DNA of 64,000 nucleotides. Origin: Marinobacterium aestuarii (GTDB taxonomy: Bacteria > Pseudomonadota > Gammaproteobacteria > Pseudomonadales > Balneatricaceae). The DNA is taken from contig NZ_CP015839.1 in NCBI RefSeq assembly GCF_001651805.1, forward strand, positions 1,674,001 to 1,738,000, written 5' to 3'. The translations under genes and the position numbers were made by a program. The notes beneath the pieces are model-generated. The model saw nothing but the letters and a program-made list of their open reading frames with translations, ran no database searches and was not told the DNA's origin. Shown piece after piece: positions 1 through 10,229 of the stretch (position 1 is its first letter; each line of letters starts with the position of its first letter).

Positions 1-910
1 GACCTTCGCAGCAGCAATTCCGGCCATTATTTCCGGCGGTGTGGCTGAGCGTGCGCGCTTCTGGCCCATGCTGACGGCGTCGGCGCTGACGGTCGGCTTC
101 GTGTACCCGTTCTTCGAGGGCATTATCTGGAACGGCAACTATGGCTTTCAGGCCTGGCTAGGAGCGAGTTTTGGGGCGCAGTTCCATGATTTTGCAGGCT
201 CCGTTGTCGTGCATGCCGTGGGTGGCTGGATAGCGCTGGTGGCGGTGCTGCTGCTGGGGAATCGCCATGGTCGTTACCGGGGTGAGCGGCTGGTGGCGCA
301 TCCACCGTCGAGTATCCCGTTCCTGGCCCTTGGTGCCTGGGTTCTCTGTATCGGTTGGTTTGGCTTTAATGTGATGTCGGCGCAGACGCTGGATGGCATT
401 TCCGGACTGGTCGCGGTGAACAGCCTGATGGCCATGGTCGGTGGCATCATCGTGGCTCTTGTGCTGGGGCGCAATGACCCGGGCTTTATCCACAATGGTC
501 CGCTGGCGGGTCTGGTGGCGGTCTGTGCCGGTTCCGATCTGTTGCACCCCATTGGTGCGCTCGCGGTGGGCGGTGTGGCGGCGGCTATTTTCGTCTGGCT
601 GTTCACGCTGATGCAGAATCGCTGGAAGATCGACGATGTGCTGGGTGTGTGGCCGCTGCACGGTGTTTGTGGTGCCTGGGGCGGTATTGCCGTGGGTATC
701 TTCGGCAGTGAGGCGCTGGGCGGTCTGGGCGGGGTGAGTCTGCTGTCGCAGCTGGTCGGAACCCTGGCCGGTGTCACTGTGGCGTTGGTGGGGGGGGCGC
801 TGGTGTACGGTGGCATCAAGCTGGTGGTCGGGCTGCGTCTGTCGCAGGAGCAGGAATTTAACGGCGCTGACCTGAGTATTCATAGCATCGAGTCCACGTC
901 CGTGGAGTAA
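1..910 (+). CDS. amt: Ammonium transporter (Amt/MEP/Rh family), C-terminal part
   Basis: The reading frame (codons from position 2) is open at the left edge, so the N-terminus lies outside the window. The first visible residues (TFAAAIPAIISGGVAERARF) match the conserved Amt segment ending in AERA. What remains is the later part of the membrane domain: many hydrophobic helices and the two pore histidine contexts seen in AmtB, one in DFAGSVVVHAVGG and one in GVWPLHGVCGAWGG. The protein would move ammonium across the inner membrane. The tail FNGADLSIHS resembles the usual cytosolic C-terminal region that GlnK-type PII proteins contact. No glnK is visible; if present it would be upstream. A terminator follows at once. 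Confidence 0.93.
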   Translation, partial: TFAAAIPAIISGGVAERARFWPMLTASALTVGFVYPFFEGIIWNGNYGFQAWLGASFGAQFHDFAGSVVVHAVGGWIALVAVLLLGNRHGRYRGERLVAHPPSSIPFLALGAWVLCIGWFGFNVMSAQTLDGISGLVAVNSLMAMVGGIIVALVLGRNDPGFIHNGPLAGLVAVCAGSDLLHPIGALAVGGVAAAIFVWLFTLMQNRWKIDDVLGVWPLHGVCGAWGGIAVGIFGSEALGGLGGVSLLSQLVGTLAGVTVALVGGALVYGGIKLVVGLRLSQEQEFNGADLSIHSIESTSVE

Positions 911-945
911 GTGCGCCCGATTGTTGCGTTATTGTCTGCTATTAC

Positions 946-969
946 GGCCACCTTCGGGTGGCTGTTTTT
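946..969 (+). terminator. Intrinsic terminator of the ammonium transporter gene
   Basis: Perfect 6-bp stem GCCACC/GGTGGC around a TTCG tetraloop, followed by TGTTTTTG. It lies 36 bp after the amt stop codon. Confidence 0.85.
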
Positions 970-1045
970 GTTTAAGGGGTAATACTTCTCAGTAGAGGTG
1001 TGGCGTGCTGCATCGAGTGCGGCGGTGCCGGCCGGGAGGTGGGTG

Positions 1046-1975
1046 ATGAACAAAATATCGATTGTGGGGGCGGGTCTGGTGGGTGAAGCGGCAGCTCAGG
1101 TGATCGCCAGGGAAGAGCTTTGCCGTGAGTTGATGCTGATCGATGTGCAGGGTGATCTGGCGCAGGGCAAGGCGCTGGATGTTTGGCAGGCGGCGGTGGA
1201 GGCGGGGTCCGATACCTGGGTTTATGGTGGTGCCAGTGCCGAGTTGCTGCAGGACTCCGAGCTTGTGGTCATTACCGCAGGCGTGCCGCGCAAGCCTGGT
1301 CAGTCGCGCCAGGCGGTGCTGAGTACCAATCTGCCGATTCTGGACGGCATCATGCAGGATGTGAATCGGCACGCGCCGGCGGCGATGGTGCTGGTGGTGT
1401 CCAATCCGGTGGATGTGCTGACCTATAGGGCCTGGGGTATCAGTGGTTTGAGTCGTAACAGGGTATTCGGTCAGGCTGGGGTGCTGGATACGGCGCGCAT
1501 GAAATGCTTTATCGCCGAAGAAACCGGATTTTCTGTGCGGGATATCAGTGCTCTGGTGCTGGGAGGGCATGGCGACAGCATGGTGCCGTTAATGCGCTAC
1601 TGTGCGGTGGCTTCGGTACCGTTGTCGCATTTTTTGTCGCAGCAGCAGATAGCGCGCATCGTTGAGCGCACGCGTCAGGGTGGCGGTGAAATACTGGGCT
1701 TGAAAAAGCAGGCCAGTGCCTGCGATGCGCCGGGTGTGGCGATCGCGAAGATGGTTGATGCCATCGTCAATGGGCGTAACCGCATTTTGCCGGTGGTGGC
1801 GATTCTGGAGGGTGAGTACGGTCGCACCGATATTGCCATGGGTGTGCCTTGTGTGTTGGCGGCAGAGGGTGTGACGCGGGTGGTCGAGCTTGCGCTGGAT
1901 GCGCAGGAGCAGGTGATGTTTGATCACTCGGCTGATCAGGTTGCGCGTGATATCGAGGAGATGCGGGCGCTGTAG
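1046..1975 (+). CDS. mdh: NAD-dependent malate dehydrogenase, LDH-like (type 3)
   Basis: Interconverts malate and oxaloacetate with NAD in the TCA cycle. The 309-residue protein starts at the ATG preceded by GGAGGT six bases upstream; an in-frame upstream ATG at 998 is less likely because it precedes the Rossmann fold by 16 unrelated residues. The nucleotide loop GAGLVG follows the start. The substrate loop GVPRKPGQSR carries the arginines typical of LDH-like malate dehydrogenases, and the catalytic Asp/His pair lies in QAGVLDTAR and GGHGDSMVPL. The sequence resembles Chloroflexus and Bacillus Mdh rather than the classical enterobacterial type. It sits convergent to gltA, whose product consumes oxaloacetate. 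Lactate dehydrogenase is a less likely alternative given the substrate-loop arginine. Confidence 0.9.
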   Translation: MNKISIVGAGLVGEAAAQVIAREELCRELMLIDVQGDLAQGKALDVWQAAVEAGSDTWVYGGASAELLQDSELVVITAGVPRKPGQSRQAVLSTNLPILDGIMQDVNRHAPAAMVLVVSNPVDVLTYRAWGISGLSRNRVFGQAGVLDTARMKCFIAEETGFSVRDISALVLGGHGDSMVPLMRYCAVASVPLSHFLSQQQIARIVERTRQGGGEILGLKKQASACDAPGVAIAKMVDAIVNGRNRILPVVAILEGEYGRTDIAMGVPCVLAAEGVTRVVELALDAQEQVMFDHSADQVARDIEEMRAL

Positions 1976-2037
1976 CCAATATCTGTGCTGCTGAGGGGTG
2001 GGTGGTGCTGATGGGGGCAGGGGGCGGGCGGTCTGAA

Positions 2038-2070
2038 ATGATCGAGCGCCAACCCCTGGCGCTCGATCAT
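2038..2070. terminator. Strong hairpin between convergent mdh and gltA
   Basis: Perfect 14-bp inverted repeat (2038-2051 and 2057-2070, arm ATGATCGAGCGCCA) with a 5-base loop. There is no T-tract on either side, so it may be a bidirectional barrier or mRNA 3'-end stabiliser rather than a classical intrinsic terminator. Confidence 0.6.
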
Positions 2071-2109
2071 GGGGTTGCGGCGGGCCTGTGGCCGGCCGCA
2101 GCGGTGCTG

Positions 2110-3387
<1,278 letters not shown>

Positions 3388-3474
3388 TTGCGGCTCCTAT
3401 CTTGTCGTAAGTATTACCGTGGCACGCTCATGGCATGCCACATCTCAATGTCTAGGCCCGATTTGGACCCACCC

Positions 3475-3502
3475 AATATAGAGATTGAATCAGGATTGTC
3501 AA
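3475..3502 (-). promoter_or_regulatory. Predicted sigma70 promoter of gltA
   Basis: On the minus strand TTGACA is separated by 16 bp from TATATT, pointing into gltA with a leader of about 80 bp. The rest of the 413-bp gltA-sdhC gap holds the sdh promoter and a small hairpin, and no credible gene. Confidence 0.7.
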
Positions 3503-3649
3503 TTGGCTGAAGGGGTCTTATCTTCGCAGTGCAGCAAAAATCGGATAAAGCGGTAGCGAGAGAGCTTGCGCCTATAGGCCATTAGTTGTAGATGCAGGCA
3601 GTATGGGTGTTGGCGGGCATTTGGCGCGCTTAGGCGGGTCGCTGTTTCA

Positions 3650-3678
3650 TTGTAATCTGTGGGGGGAATGCTTATACT
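3650..3678 (+). promoter_or_regulatory. Predicted sigma70 promoter of sdhCDAB
   Basis: TTGTAA and TATACT are separated by 17 bp, giving a leader of about 115 nt before the sdhC start. A 7-bp hairpin (CTGTTCT/AGAACAG, 3763-3781) sits in that leader just ahead of the gene. Confidence 0.55.
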
Positions 3679-3800
3679 CTCGCACCGAAGTTGCGGCGCC
3701 AACGGTGGTTTTCGCGGCTTCGACGACAGGGGTATTTACTCTCTGAGCACTTCCTAGCAACCCTGTTCTGCAATAGAACAGCCAAGTGTGAACTAGAGCC

Positions 3801-4178
3801 GTGACCAAAAAAAGACCTGTAAACCTAGATCTGCGAACTATTAAACAGCCCCTTCCGGCGATCTCTTCAATTTTGCATCGCATTACGGGTGTCGCGTTGT
3901 TCTTTGGCGCCATCTTTATGTTGTATGCATTGGGATTGTCACTGGAATCCGAGGCTGGATTCAACGAAGCAGTTGTCATGTTTGAAGACAGCTTCTTTGC
4001 AAAACTGATAGCGTGGGGATTGCTGTCAGCACTGGTATACCACTGCCTGGCGGGCGTTAAGCATCTGGTGATGGACGCTGGCTATTTTGAAGAACTGGAA
4101 AGCGGTCAGCTGGCAGCGAAGGCAACTCTGATTGCCGGTGCTGTGTCGATCCTTTTGGTGGGGGTGTGGGTATGGTAA
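3801..4178 (+). CDS. sdhC: Succinate dehydrogenase cytochrome b556 subunit
   Basis: Membrane anchor that carries haem b and helps form the quinone site of respiratory complex II. The 125-residue protein begins at GTG (VTKKRPVNLDLRTIKQPLPA), a family-typical N-terminus that includes the conserved ISSILHRITG segment with its serine and arginine near the quinone site. Three hydrophobic helices follow. The haem-ligand histidine region reads ALVYHCLAGVKHLVMDAGY. No ATG lies nearby in frame, so GTG is the best start. Its stop codon overlaps the sdhD start, implying translational coupling and equal subunit supply. Confidence 0.96.
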   Translation: MTKKRPVNLDLRTIKQPLPAISSILHRITGVALFFGAIFMLYALGLSLESEAGFNEAVVMFEDSFFAKLIAWGLLSALVYHCLAGVKHLVMDAGYFEELESGQLAAKATLIAGAVSILLVGVWVW

Positions 4179-4519
4179 CCAGTATCACGAGTTTTGGCCG
4201 CAGCGGCCTGTATGACTGGATGGTGCAGCGGGTAACCGCCGTCGTTCTGGTTGCCTATGCCGTGTTCATGATTTTCTATCTCGCGTTTGGTGATGAGCTG
4301 ACGTTTGAGCAGTGGAAAGGATTGTTCGACGGTACTGCAATGCGCATTTTTACCCTGCTGGCTCTGTTTTCCATGGCAGCCCATGCCTGGATCGGGCTCT
4401 GGTCAGTGTCGACCGACTACATCAAGCCGACTGGCGCGCGTTTTCTGTTCCAGTCCGTCTGTGGTCTGCTGACCTTCATATATGTCGTGTGGGGCATTCA
4501 GATTCTGTGGGGTATCTAA
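4172..4519 (+). CDS. sdhD: Succinate dehydrogenase hydrophobic membrane anchor subunit
   Basis: Second membrane subunit of complex II. I start it at the ATG at 4172, which overlaps the sdhC stop by 7 bp, rather than the GTG six bases earlier. This gives 115 residues beginning MVTSITSFGRSGLYDWMVQR. Three transmembrane helices are apparent. The conserved MAAHAWIGLW segment carries the haem-ligand histidine, and the following STDYIKP contains the Asp-Tyr pair associated with the quinone pocket in E. coli SdhD. The gene lies in the order sdhC-sdhD-sdhA-sdhB with almost no spacing. Confidence 0.95.
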   Translation: MVTSITSFGRSGLYDWMVQRVTAVVLVAYAVFMIFYLAFGDELTFEQWKGLFDGTAMRIFTLLALFSMAAHAWIGLWSVSTDYIKPTGARFLFQSVCGLLTFIYVVWGIQILWGI

Positions 4520-4522
4520 GCG

Positions 4523-6295
4523 ATGACTAAGCTGCGTACGCTAACTTTCGACGCAATTGTAGTCGGTGGCGGTGGTGCGGGTATGCGTGCAGCACTGCAG
4601 CTGGCCCAGTCCGGTTTGAATACGGCCTGTGTCACCAAGGTGTTCCCGACCCGCTCGCACACGGTATCCGCCCAGGGCGGCATTACCTGTGCAATCGCCA
4701 GTGCCGATCCGAACGACGACTGGCGCTGGCACATGTACGATACCGTCAAGGGCTCCGATTACATCGGTGACCAGGATGCGATCGAGTACATGTGTTCTGT
4801 CGGTCCCCAGGCGGTGTTTGAGCTGGACCACATGGGGCTGCCGTTCTCCCGTACGGAAATCGGCCGTATCTATCAGCGTCCTTTCGGCGGTCAGTCGAAG
4901 AACTTCGGTGAAGGTGGTCAGGCTGCACGTACCTGTGCCGCGGCTGACCGTACCGGTCACGCGCTGCTGCACACGCTGTATCAGGGCAACCTGAAAGCGG
5001 GCACCGTGTTCCTGAATGAATGGTACGCCGTTGATCTGGTGAAAAATGCCGAAGGCGCTGTAGTCGGCTGTATCGCCATCTGCATCGAAACCGGCGAAAC
5101 CGTTTACATCAAGGCCAAGGCCACTGTTCTGGCTACCGGCGGTGCGGGTCGCATCTATGCGTCCACCACCAATGCCCTGATCAATACCGGTGACGGTATG
5201 GGCATGGCGCTGCGCGCAGGCGTGCCGGCCCAGGATATGGAAATGTGGCAGTTCCATCCAACCGGCATCGCCGGTGCCGGTGTGCTTGTGACAGAAGGTT
5301 GCCGCGGTGAAGGTGGCTACCTGGTCAACAAGGACGGCGAGCGCTTCATGGAGCGTTATGCGCCCAATGCCAAGGACCTTGCAGGCCGTGATGTTGTTGC
5401 CCGTTCCATGATTCTGGAGCTGCTCGACGGTCGTGGCTGTGGCCCGGACGGCGATCACGTCTTCCTGAAACTGGATCACCTGGGTGAGGAAGTGCTGCAC
5501 TCCCGTCTGCCCGGTATCTGTGAGCTGGCCAAGACCTTTGCGGCCGTGGATCCGGTGAAAGAGCCAATCCCGGTTGTTCCGACCTGCCATTACATGATGG
5601 GTGGCGTTCCCACCAACATCGGCGGTCAGGCGATCGGTATGGATGCTGAGGGCAATGACTGCATCATCGACGGACTCTTTGCCTGTGGCGAAGTGGCCTG
5701 CGTATCGGTACACGGTGCTAACCGTCTGGGCGGCAACTCGCTGCTGGATCTGGTGGTATTCGGTCGTGCAGCCGGTATTCAAATCGAGAAGCAGCTGCAG
5801 GAAGGCTATGAATGCCTGGATGCGACTGATGCTGATATAGAAGCGGCCATGTCGCGTCTGAATCGCCTCAATAACAGCACCGGCGGCGAAAGCGTGGCTG
5901 AGGTTCGCAAGGACCTGCAGAGCACCATGCAGCTGTACTTCGGCGTGTTCCGCGATGGCGGCAGCATGCAGAAAGGTCTGGAGTTGCTCAAGGGTCTGCG
6001 CGAACGCGTTGGCAATCTCAATCTGGAAGACAAGTCCGGCGCCTTCAATACCGCGCGTATCGAAGCTCTGGAGCTTGAAAACCTGATGGAAGTGGCTGAA
6101 GCGACTGCCATTGCTGCCGAGGTCCGCAAGGAATCCCGCGGTGCGCATGCGCGTAACGACTTCACTGAGCGTGATGACGAGAACTGGCTGTGTCACTCCC
6201 TGTTCCATCCGGTCGACAAGCGCATCACCAAACGTGCGGTGAACTTTGCGCCCAAGACCATGGAAGCTTTTCCGCCGAAAATCAGAACGTACTAA
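4523..6295 (+). CDS. sdhA: Succinate dehydrogenase flavoprotein subunit
   Basis: Oxidises succinate to fumarate on covalently bound FAD. The 590-residue protein has the FAD-binding [11 protein letters not shown] loop at residues 15-25. The flavinylation site [12 protein letters not shown] places the covalent FAD histidine at about residue 46. Active-site segments [21 protein letters not shown] and MGGVPTN are present, and the C-terminal domain ends in the usual [21 protein letters not shown]. It starts 3 bp after sdhD. The frame is intact across the full family length. A long minus-strand open frame covers this gene but is a composition shadow. Confidence 0.98.
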   Translation: MTKLRTLTFDAIVVGGGGAGMRAALQLAQSGLNTACVTKVFPTRSHTVSAQGGITCAIASADPNDDWRWHMYDTVKGSDYIGDQDAIEYMCSVGPQAVFELDHMGLPFSRTEIGRIYQRPFGGQSKNFGEGGQAARTCAAADRTGHALLHTLYQGNLKAGTVFLNEWYAVDLVKNAEGAVVGCIAICIETGETVYIKAKATVLATGGAGRIYASTTNALINTGDGMGMALRAGVPAQDMEMWQFHPTGIAGAGVLVTEGCRGEGGYLVNKDGERFMERYAPNAKDLAGRDVVARSMILELLDGRGCGPDGDHVFLKLDHLGEEVLHSRLPGICELAKTFAAVDPVKEPIPVVPTCHYMMGGVPTNIGGQAIGMDAEGNDCIIDGLFACGEVACVSVHGANRLGGNSLLDLVVFGRAAGIQIEKQLQEGYECLDATDADIEAAMSRLNRLNNSTGGESVAEVRKDLQSTMQLYFGVFRDGGSMQKGLELLKGLRERVGNLNLEDKSGAFNTARIEALELENLMEVAEATAIAAEVRKESRGAHARNDFTERDDENWLCHSLFHPVDKRITKRAVNFAPKTMEAFPPKIRTY

Positions 6296-6307
6296 GGGGC
6301 TGTTACG

Positions 6308-7012
6308 ATGCTGGTAAGTGTATATCGCTACAATCCTGAGACTGACGATGCGCCTTACATGCAGGATATCCATATCGATATCCCCGGTGGCAAGGACATC
6401 ATGGTGCTGGATCTGCTTCAGCTTCTGAAGGACAAGGACCCGTCCATGGCCTACCGTCGCTCCTGCCGTGAAGGCGTGTGCGGCTCAGATGGCATGAACA
6501 TGAACGGCAAGAATGGTCTGGCCTGCATCACGCCGCTGTCTGCGGTGGTGGAAAAGGACAAACTGGTTCTGCGCCCGCTGCCGGGTCTGCCGGTTGTGCG
6601 TGACCTGGTGGTCGACATGGGTCAGTTCTACAAGCAGTACGAGAAGATCAAGCCGTTCCTGATCAATGATACGCCGGCACCGGCGATCGAACGTCTGCAG
6701 TCGCCGGAAGAGCGCGCTGAGCTGGACGGTTTGTACGAGTGTATTCTCTGTGCATGCTGCTCCACTGCCTGTCCGTCCTTCTGGTGGAATCCGGACAAGT
6801 TTGTCGGACCTTCCGGTCTGTTGCAGGCTTACCGCTTCCTGGCGGACAGCCGTGATACGGCAACCCGGGAGCGTCTGGCGGAGCTTGATGATCCGTTCAG
6901 CGTCTTCCGCTGCCATGGCATCATGAACTGTGTCAGCGTTTGTCCCAAGGGGCTCAACCCCACCAAGGCAATCGGCAAGATCCGGAATATGTTGCTACAA
7001 CAGGCGACCTGA
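6308..7012 (+). CDS. sdhB: Succinate dehydrogenase iron-sulfur subunit
   Basis: Electron-transfer subunit linking the SdhA flavin to the quinone. The 234-residue length is typical. The plant-type [2Fe-2S] ligands lie in SCREGVCGSDGMNMNG and LACIT; an aspartate replaces the fourth cysteine of the first loop, as in E. coli SdhB. The bacterial-ferredoxin domain has CILCACCSTACPSFWWN and CHGIMNCVSVCPKGLNP for the [4Fe-4S] and [3Fe-4S] clusters. It starts 12 bp after sdhA, and a strong terminator follows 15 bp after the stop, ending the sdh operon. Confidence 0.98.
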   Translation: MLVSVYRYNPETDDAPYMQDIHIDIPGGKDIMVLDLLQLLKDKDPSMAYRRSCREGVCGSDGMNMNGKNGLACITPLSAVVEKDKLVLRPLPGLPVVRDLVVDMGQFYKQYEKIKPFLINDTPAPAIERLQSPEERAELDGLYECILCACCSTACPSFWWNPDKFVGPSGLLQAYRFLADSRDTATRERLAELDDPFSVFRCHGIMNCVSVCPKGLNPTKAIGKIRNMLLQQAT

Positions 7013-7026
7013 TCCGATGAAAGAAA

Positions 7027-7053
7027 GCGGCACCGGTGGTGCCGCTTTTTTTT
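7027..7053 (+). terminator. Intrinsic terminator after sdhB
   Basis: Perfect 8-bp stem GCGGCACC/GGTGCCGC followed by eight T residues. It separates sdhCDAB from sucAB-lpd-sucCD. Confidence 0.9.
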
Positions 7054-7346
7054 GTGTGTATAAAAATGGTCGCTGGCGGTGAGTTCGAGCAGTCGGAAAA
7101 AGGTCGGTCGGCTACAGCATAGAAATATGCATCGGTTGATTAAGTTTTTTTGTCGAATGCCACGCGGCTTTGATGTGTAAAGCCTGTTACAAAAGGCGTA
7201 CAATACTGCCCCGCGTTTATGCGCTTTTTTGATAGGCGTGAGGCGACACAAAACGGTAACAAAAAGGTGGCATCCAGCGGATGTTACGGAAGGAAATGGT
7301 GCAACCTTTCGTGCTGGTGTACTCCTTGAGCCAGGGTGATCAAAGA
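7054..7346 (+). promoter_or_regulatory. sucA upstream region, putative promoter
   Basis: This 293-bp AT-richer stretch has no credible gene. A -10-like TACAAT occurs at 7199-7204 without a good -35 at normal spacing. An in-frame ATG at 7281 would extend SucA by 22 residues but is not supported by the family start. Confidence 0.35.
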
Positions 7347-10178
7347 ATGCAAGATGGCGTAATGGAGCTGTTATGGAAGAATGCCCACCTATATGGTGGC
7401 AACCTTTCATACGTCGAACAACTTTACGAAACCTACCTTATGGATCCAAACGCCGTTCCCCAGGAATGGCGCGAAGAGTTTGACCGACTACCCAAGGTCG
7501 GCGAGCACATCTCTCAGGATGTGCCTCACTCACCGATCCGTGAACACTTCCTCTACCTCTCCAAAAACCAGGGTCAGTCCCGTCCGGTTGAAGTCAGCAG
7601 CGTCTCGTCCGAGCATGAAAAGAAGCAGGTGCGTGTCCTGCGGATGATCAATGCTTATCGCGTGCGTGGACATCAGGCTGCGGACATAGATCCGCTTGAT
7701 CTGCACAAGCGTGAGCCGGTGCCGGATTTGGACCTGCGTTTCCACGAGCTGAGCGAAGCGGACTATGACACTGTGTTTCAGCTGGGTTCACTCTTCTTCG
7801 GCACCGAAGAAGCACCGCTGAAACAGATTGTCGAGGATCTGAAACGCACGTACTGCACCACTGTTGGTGCCGAGTACATGCACATTGTTGATACCCAGGA
7901 AAAACGCTGGCTGCAGCAGCGCATTGAGCCTGTGCGCAGCCATCCGGCGCTGGAAGTGCCGGAGCGCAAGCATATTCTTGAGCGCCTGACGGCGGCCGAG
8001 GGTCTGGAAAAGTACCTCGGTGCCCGCTACGCCGGCGCCAAGCGCTTTGGCGTGGAAGGCGGCGAAGCGCTGATTCCACTGATGGACCAGCTGGTGCAGC
8101 GCGCAGGTCGTGCAGGCGCCAAGGAAGTCATTATCGGAATGGCGCACCGCGGTCGTTTGAACGTGCTGGTGAACATTTTTGGCAAGAACCCCGCCGAACT
8201 GTTCGGCGAGTTCGAAGGCAAGAAAGTGATCACCACCTCAGGTGACGTCAAATACCACCAGGGCTTCTCCTCCAACGTCATGACCCCGGGCGGCGAAGTC
8301 CACCTGGCCATGGCATTCAACCCGTCGCATCTGGAGATCGTGTCTCCGGTGGTCGAAGGGTCGGTGCGTGCACGTCAGGATCGTCGTCAAGACTCTATCG
8401 GTAGCACTGTTGTGCCGGTGTCGATCCACGGTGATGCGGCGTTTGCCGGTCAGGGGGTGGTCATGGAGACATTCCAGATGTCCCAGACCCGCGCCTACAA
8501 GACCGGCGGCACCATTCACATCGTGATCAACAACCAGGTCGGTTTTACCACATCGCGCAAGGAAGACGCGCGTTCGAGCGAGTACTGCACCGATGTGGCG
8601 AAAATGGTCCAGGCGCCGATTTTCCACGTCAACGGCGATGATCCCGAAGCCGTCAGCTTTGTAACCCAGGTTGCCCTGGACTACCGCAACGAGTTCAAAA
8701 AGGACGTCGTTATTGACCTGGTGTGCTACCGCCGCCGCGGTCACAACGAAGCGGATGAGCCGTCTGGCACCCAGCCGCTGATGTACGCCAAGATCAAGGC
8801 CCAGAAAACCACCCGCGAACTCTATGCCCAGCGCCTGCTGGAAGCCGGTGTCATCGACGCCGACGAAAGCAAGGCGATGGAGCAGGAATACCGTCGCGCG
8901 CTGGAAAATGGTGATCATGTTGCCAAGGCGCTGGTGCTTGAGCCCAATACCGAGCTGTTTGTCGACTGGCGTCCGTACCTGGGCCATGAGTGGTCCTTCG
9001 AGTGCGACACCAGCGTTAACATGAAGCTGCTGCAGGAGCTGGCCAACAAGGTCTGCGAAACGCCGGAAGGCTTTGTGGTACAGCGTCAGGTGCAGAAGAT
9101 CTATGAAGATCGCAAGCGCATGGCGGCGGGCGCAATGGCTCTCAACTGGGGCTTCGCCGAGACCATGGCCTATGCCACGCTGCTGGCGGAAGGCTACCCG
9201 ATCCGCCTGACCGGTCAGGACGTGGGTCGAGGCACCTTCTCCCATCGCCATGCCGTGCTGCATAACCAGAAAGATGCCAGTTGCTACGTGCCGCTGAAAA
9301 ATCTGGCGGAAGATCAGCCGAACATGACCATTCTGGATTCCTACCTGTCGGAAGAGGCGGTGCTGGCGTTCGAGTATGGTTATGCCACGACTATCCCCAA
9401 CGCGCTGGTGATCTGGGAAGCTCAGTTTGGTGACTTCGCCAACGGTGCCCAGGTGGTGATCGACCAGTTCATCACCAGTGGCGAGCAGAAGTGGGGCCGT
9501 CTCTGCGGTCTGACCATGCTGCTGCCCCACGGCTTCGAAGGCCAGGGTCCGGAGCATTCCTCTGCCCGTCTGGAGCGCTTCCTGCAAATGTGTGCCGAGC
9601 ACAACATTCAGGTCTGCACCCCGACGACGCCGGCACAGATTTTCCATCTGCTGCGTCGCCAGGTGGCACGTCCGCTGCGCAAGCCGCTGATTGTCATGTC
9701 GCCCAAGAGCCTGTTGCGTCACAAACAGGCGACATCGACGCTGGAAGATCTGGCCGAAGGCACCTTCCTGCCGGTGATCGGCGAAGTGGATCAGCAGGAT
9801 GCCGCCAAGGTGAAGCGCCTGGTGCTCTGCGGTGGCAAGGTCTACTACGACCTGTACAACCGCCGCGCTGAACAGGGTCTGACCGATGTGGCCATCGTGC
9901 GCATTGAGCAGCTGTACCCGTTCCCGGAGGCTGCGCTGGCCGAGGCAATTGCCGGTTACACCAACCTGGAATCTGTCGTCTGGTGTCAGGAAGAGCCGAT
10001 GAACCAGGGCGCCTGGTATTGCAGTCAGCACCACATGCGCAATGTGTTGCAGCGTCACAATCCGGCACTGCACCTGGGTGGTGTCGGACGTCCGCATGCG
10101 GCAGCGCCTGCGGTGGGCCATATATCGGTGCATATCGAGCAGCAAGACGCGCTGGTCAACGAAGCACTCAACGGTTAA
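7347..10178 (+). CDS. sucA: 2-oxoglutarate dehydrogenase E1 component
   Basis: Thiamine-diphosphate-dependent decarboxylase of the 2-oxoglutarate dehydrogenase complex. I use the ATG that gives MQDGVMELLWKNAHLYGGN, which aligns with the E. coli start and gives 943 residues, the usual length. The N-terminal E2-binding segment (YVEQLYETYLMDPNAVPQEW) and the small domain with RVRGHQAADIDPL are present. The ThDP domain has GMAHRGRLNVLVN and HFNVNGDDPE-like IFHVNGDDPEAV, and the C-terminal half has GQDVGRGTFSHRHAVLH and LPHGFEGQGPEHSSARLERF. sucB starts 51 bp downstream, so the two are cotranscribed. Confidence 0.98.
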   Translation: MQDGVMELLWKNAHLYGGNLSYVEQLYETYLMDPNAVPQEWREEFDRLPKVGEHISQDVPHSPIREHFLYLSKNQGQSRPVEVSSVSSEHEKKQVRVLRMINAYRVRGHQAADIDPLDLHKREPVPDLDLRFHELSEADYDTVFQLGSLFFGTEEAPLKQIVEDLKRTYCTTVGAEYMHIVDTQEKRWLQQRIEPVRSHPALEVPERKHILERLTAAEGLEKYLGARYAGAKRFGVEGGEALIPLMDQLVQRAGRAGAKEVIIGMAHRGRLNVLVNIFGKNPAELFGEFEGKKVITTSGDVKYHQGFSSNVMTPGGEVHLAMAFNPSHLEIVSPVVEGSVRARQDRRQDSIGSTVVPVSIHGDAAFAGQGVVMETFQMSQTRAYKTGGTIHIVINNQVGFTTSRKEDARSSEYCTDVAKMVQAPIFHVNGDDPEAVSFVTQVALDYRNEFKKDVVIDLVCYRRRGHNEADEPSGTQPLMYAKIKAQKTTRELYAQRLLEAGVIDADESKAMEQEYRRALENGDHVAKALVLEPNTELFVDWRPYLGHEWSFECDTSVNMKLLQELANKVCETPEGFVVQRQVQKIYEDRKRMAAGAMALNWGFAETMAYATLLAEGYPIRLTGQDVGRGTFSHRHAVLHNQKDASCYVPLKNLAEDQPNMTILDSYLSEEAVLAFEYGYATTIPNALVIWEAQFGDFANGAQVVIDQFITSGEQKWGRLCGLTMLLPHGFEGQGPEHSSARLERFLQMCAEHNIQVCTPTTPAQIFHLLRRQVARPLRKPLIVMSPKSLLRHKQATSTLEDLAEGTFLPVIGEVDQQDAAKVKRLVLCGGKVYYDLYNRRAEQGLTDVAIVRIEQLYPFPEAALAEAIAGYTNLESVVWCQEEPMNQGAWYCSQHHMRNVLQRHNPALHLGGVGRPHAAAPAVGHISVHIEQQDALVNEALNG

Positions 10179-10229
10179 TGACAGGTCGTATCGCGGGATA
10201 CGACCTTGCGGAGCACACAAGGAAACAAC

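Noticed and set aside
4541-6373. A 610-codon minus-strand open frame opposite sdhA
   Set aside because: Antisense composition shadow of a conserved gene, no family features; the same holds for 60014-61810 opposite aspS.
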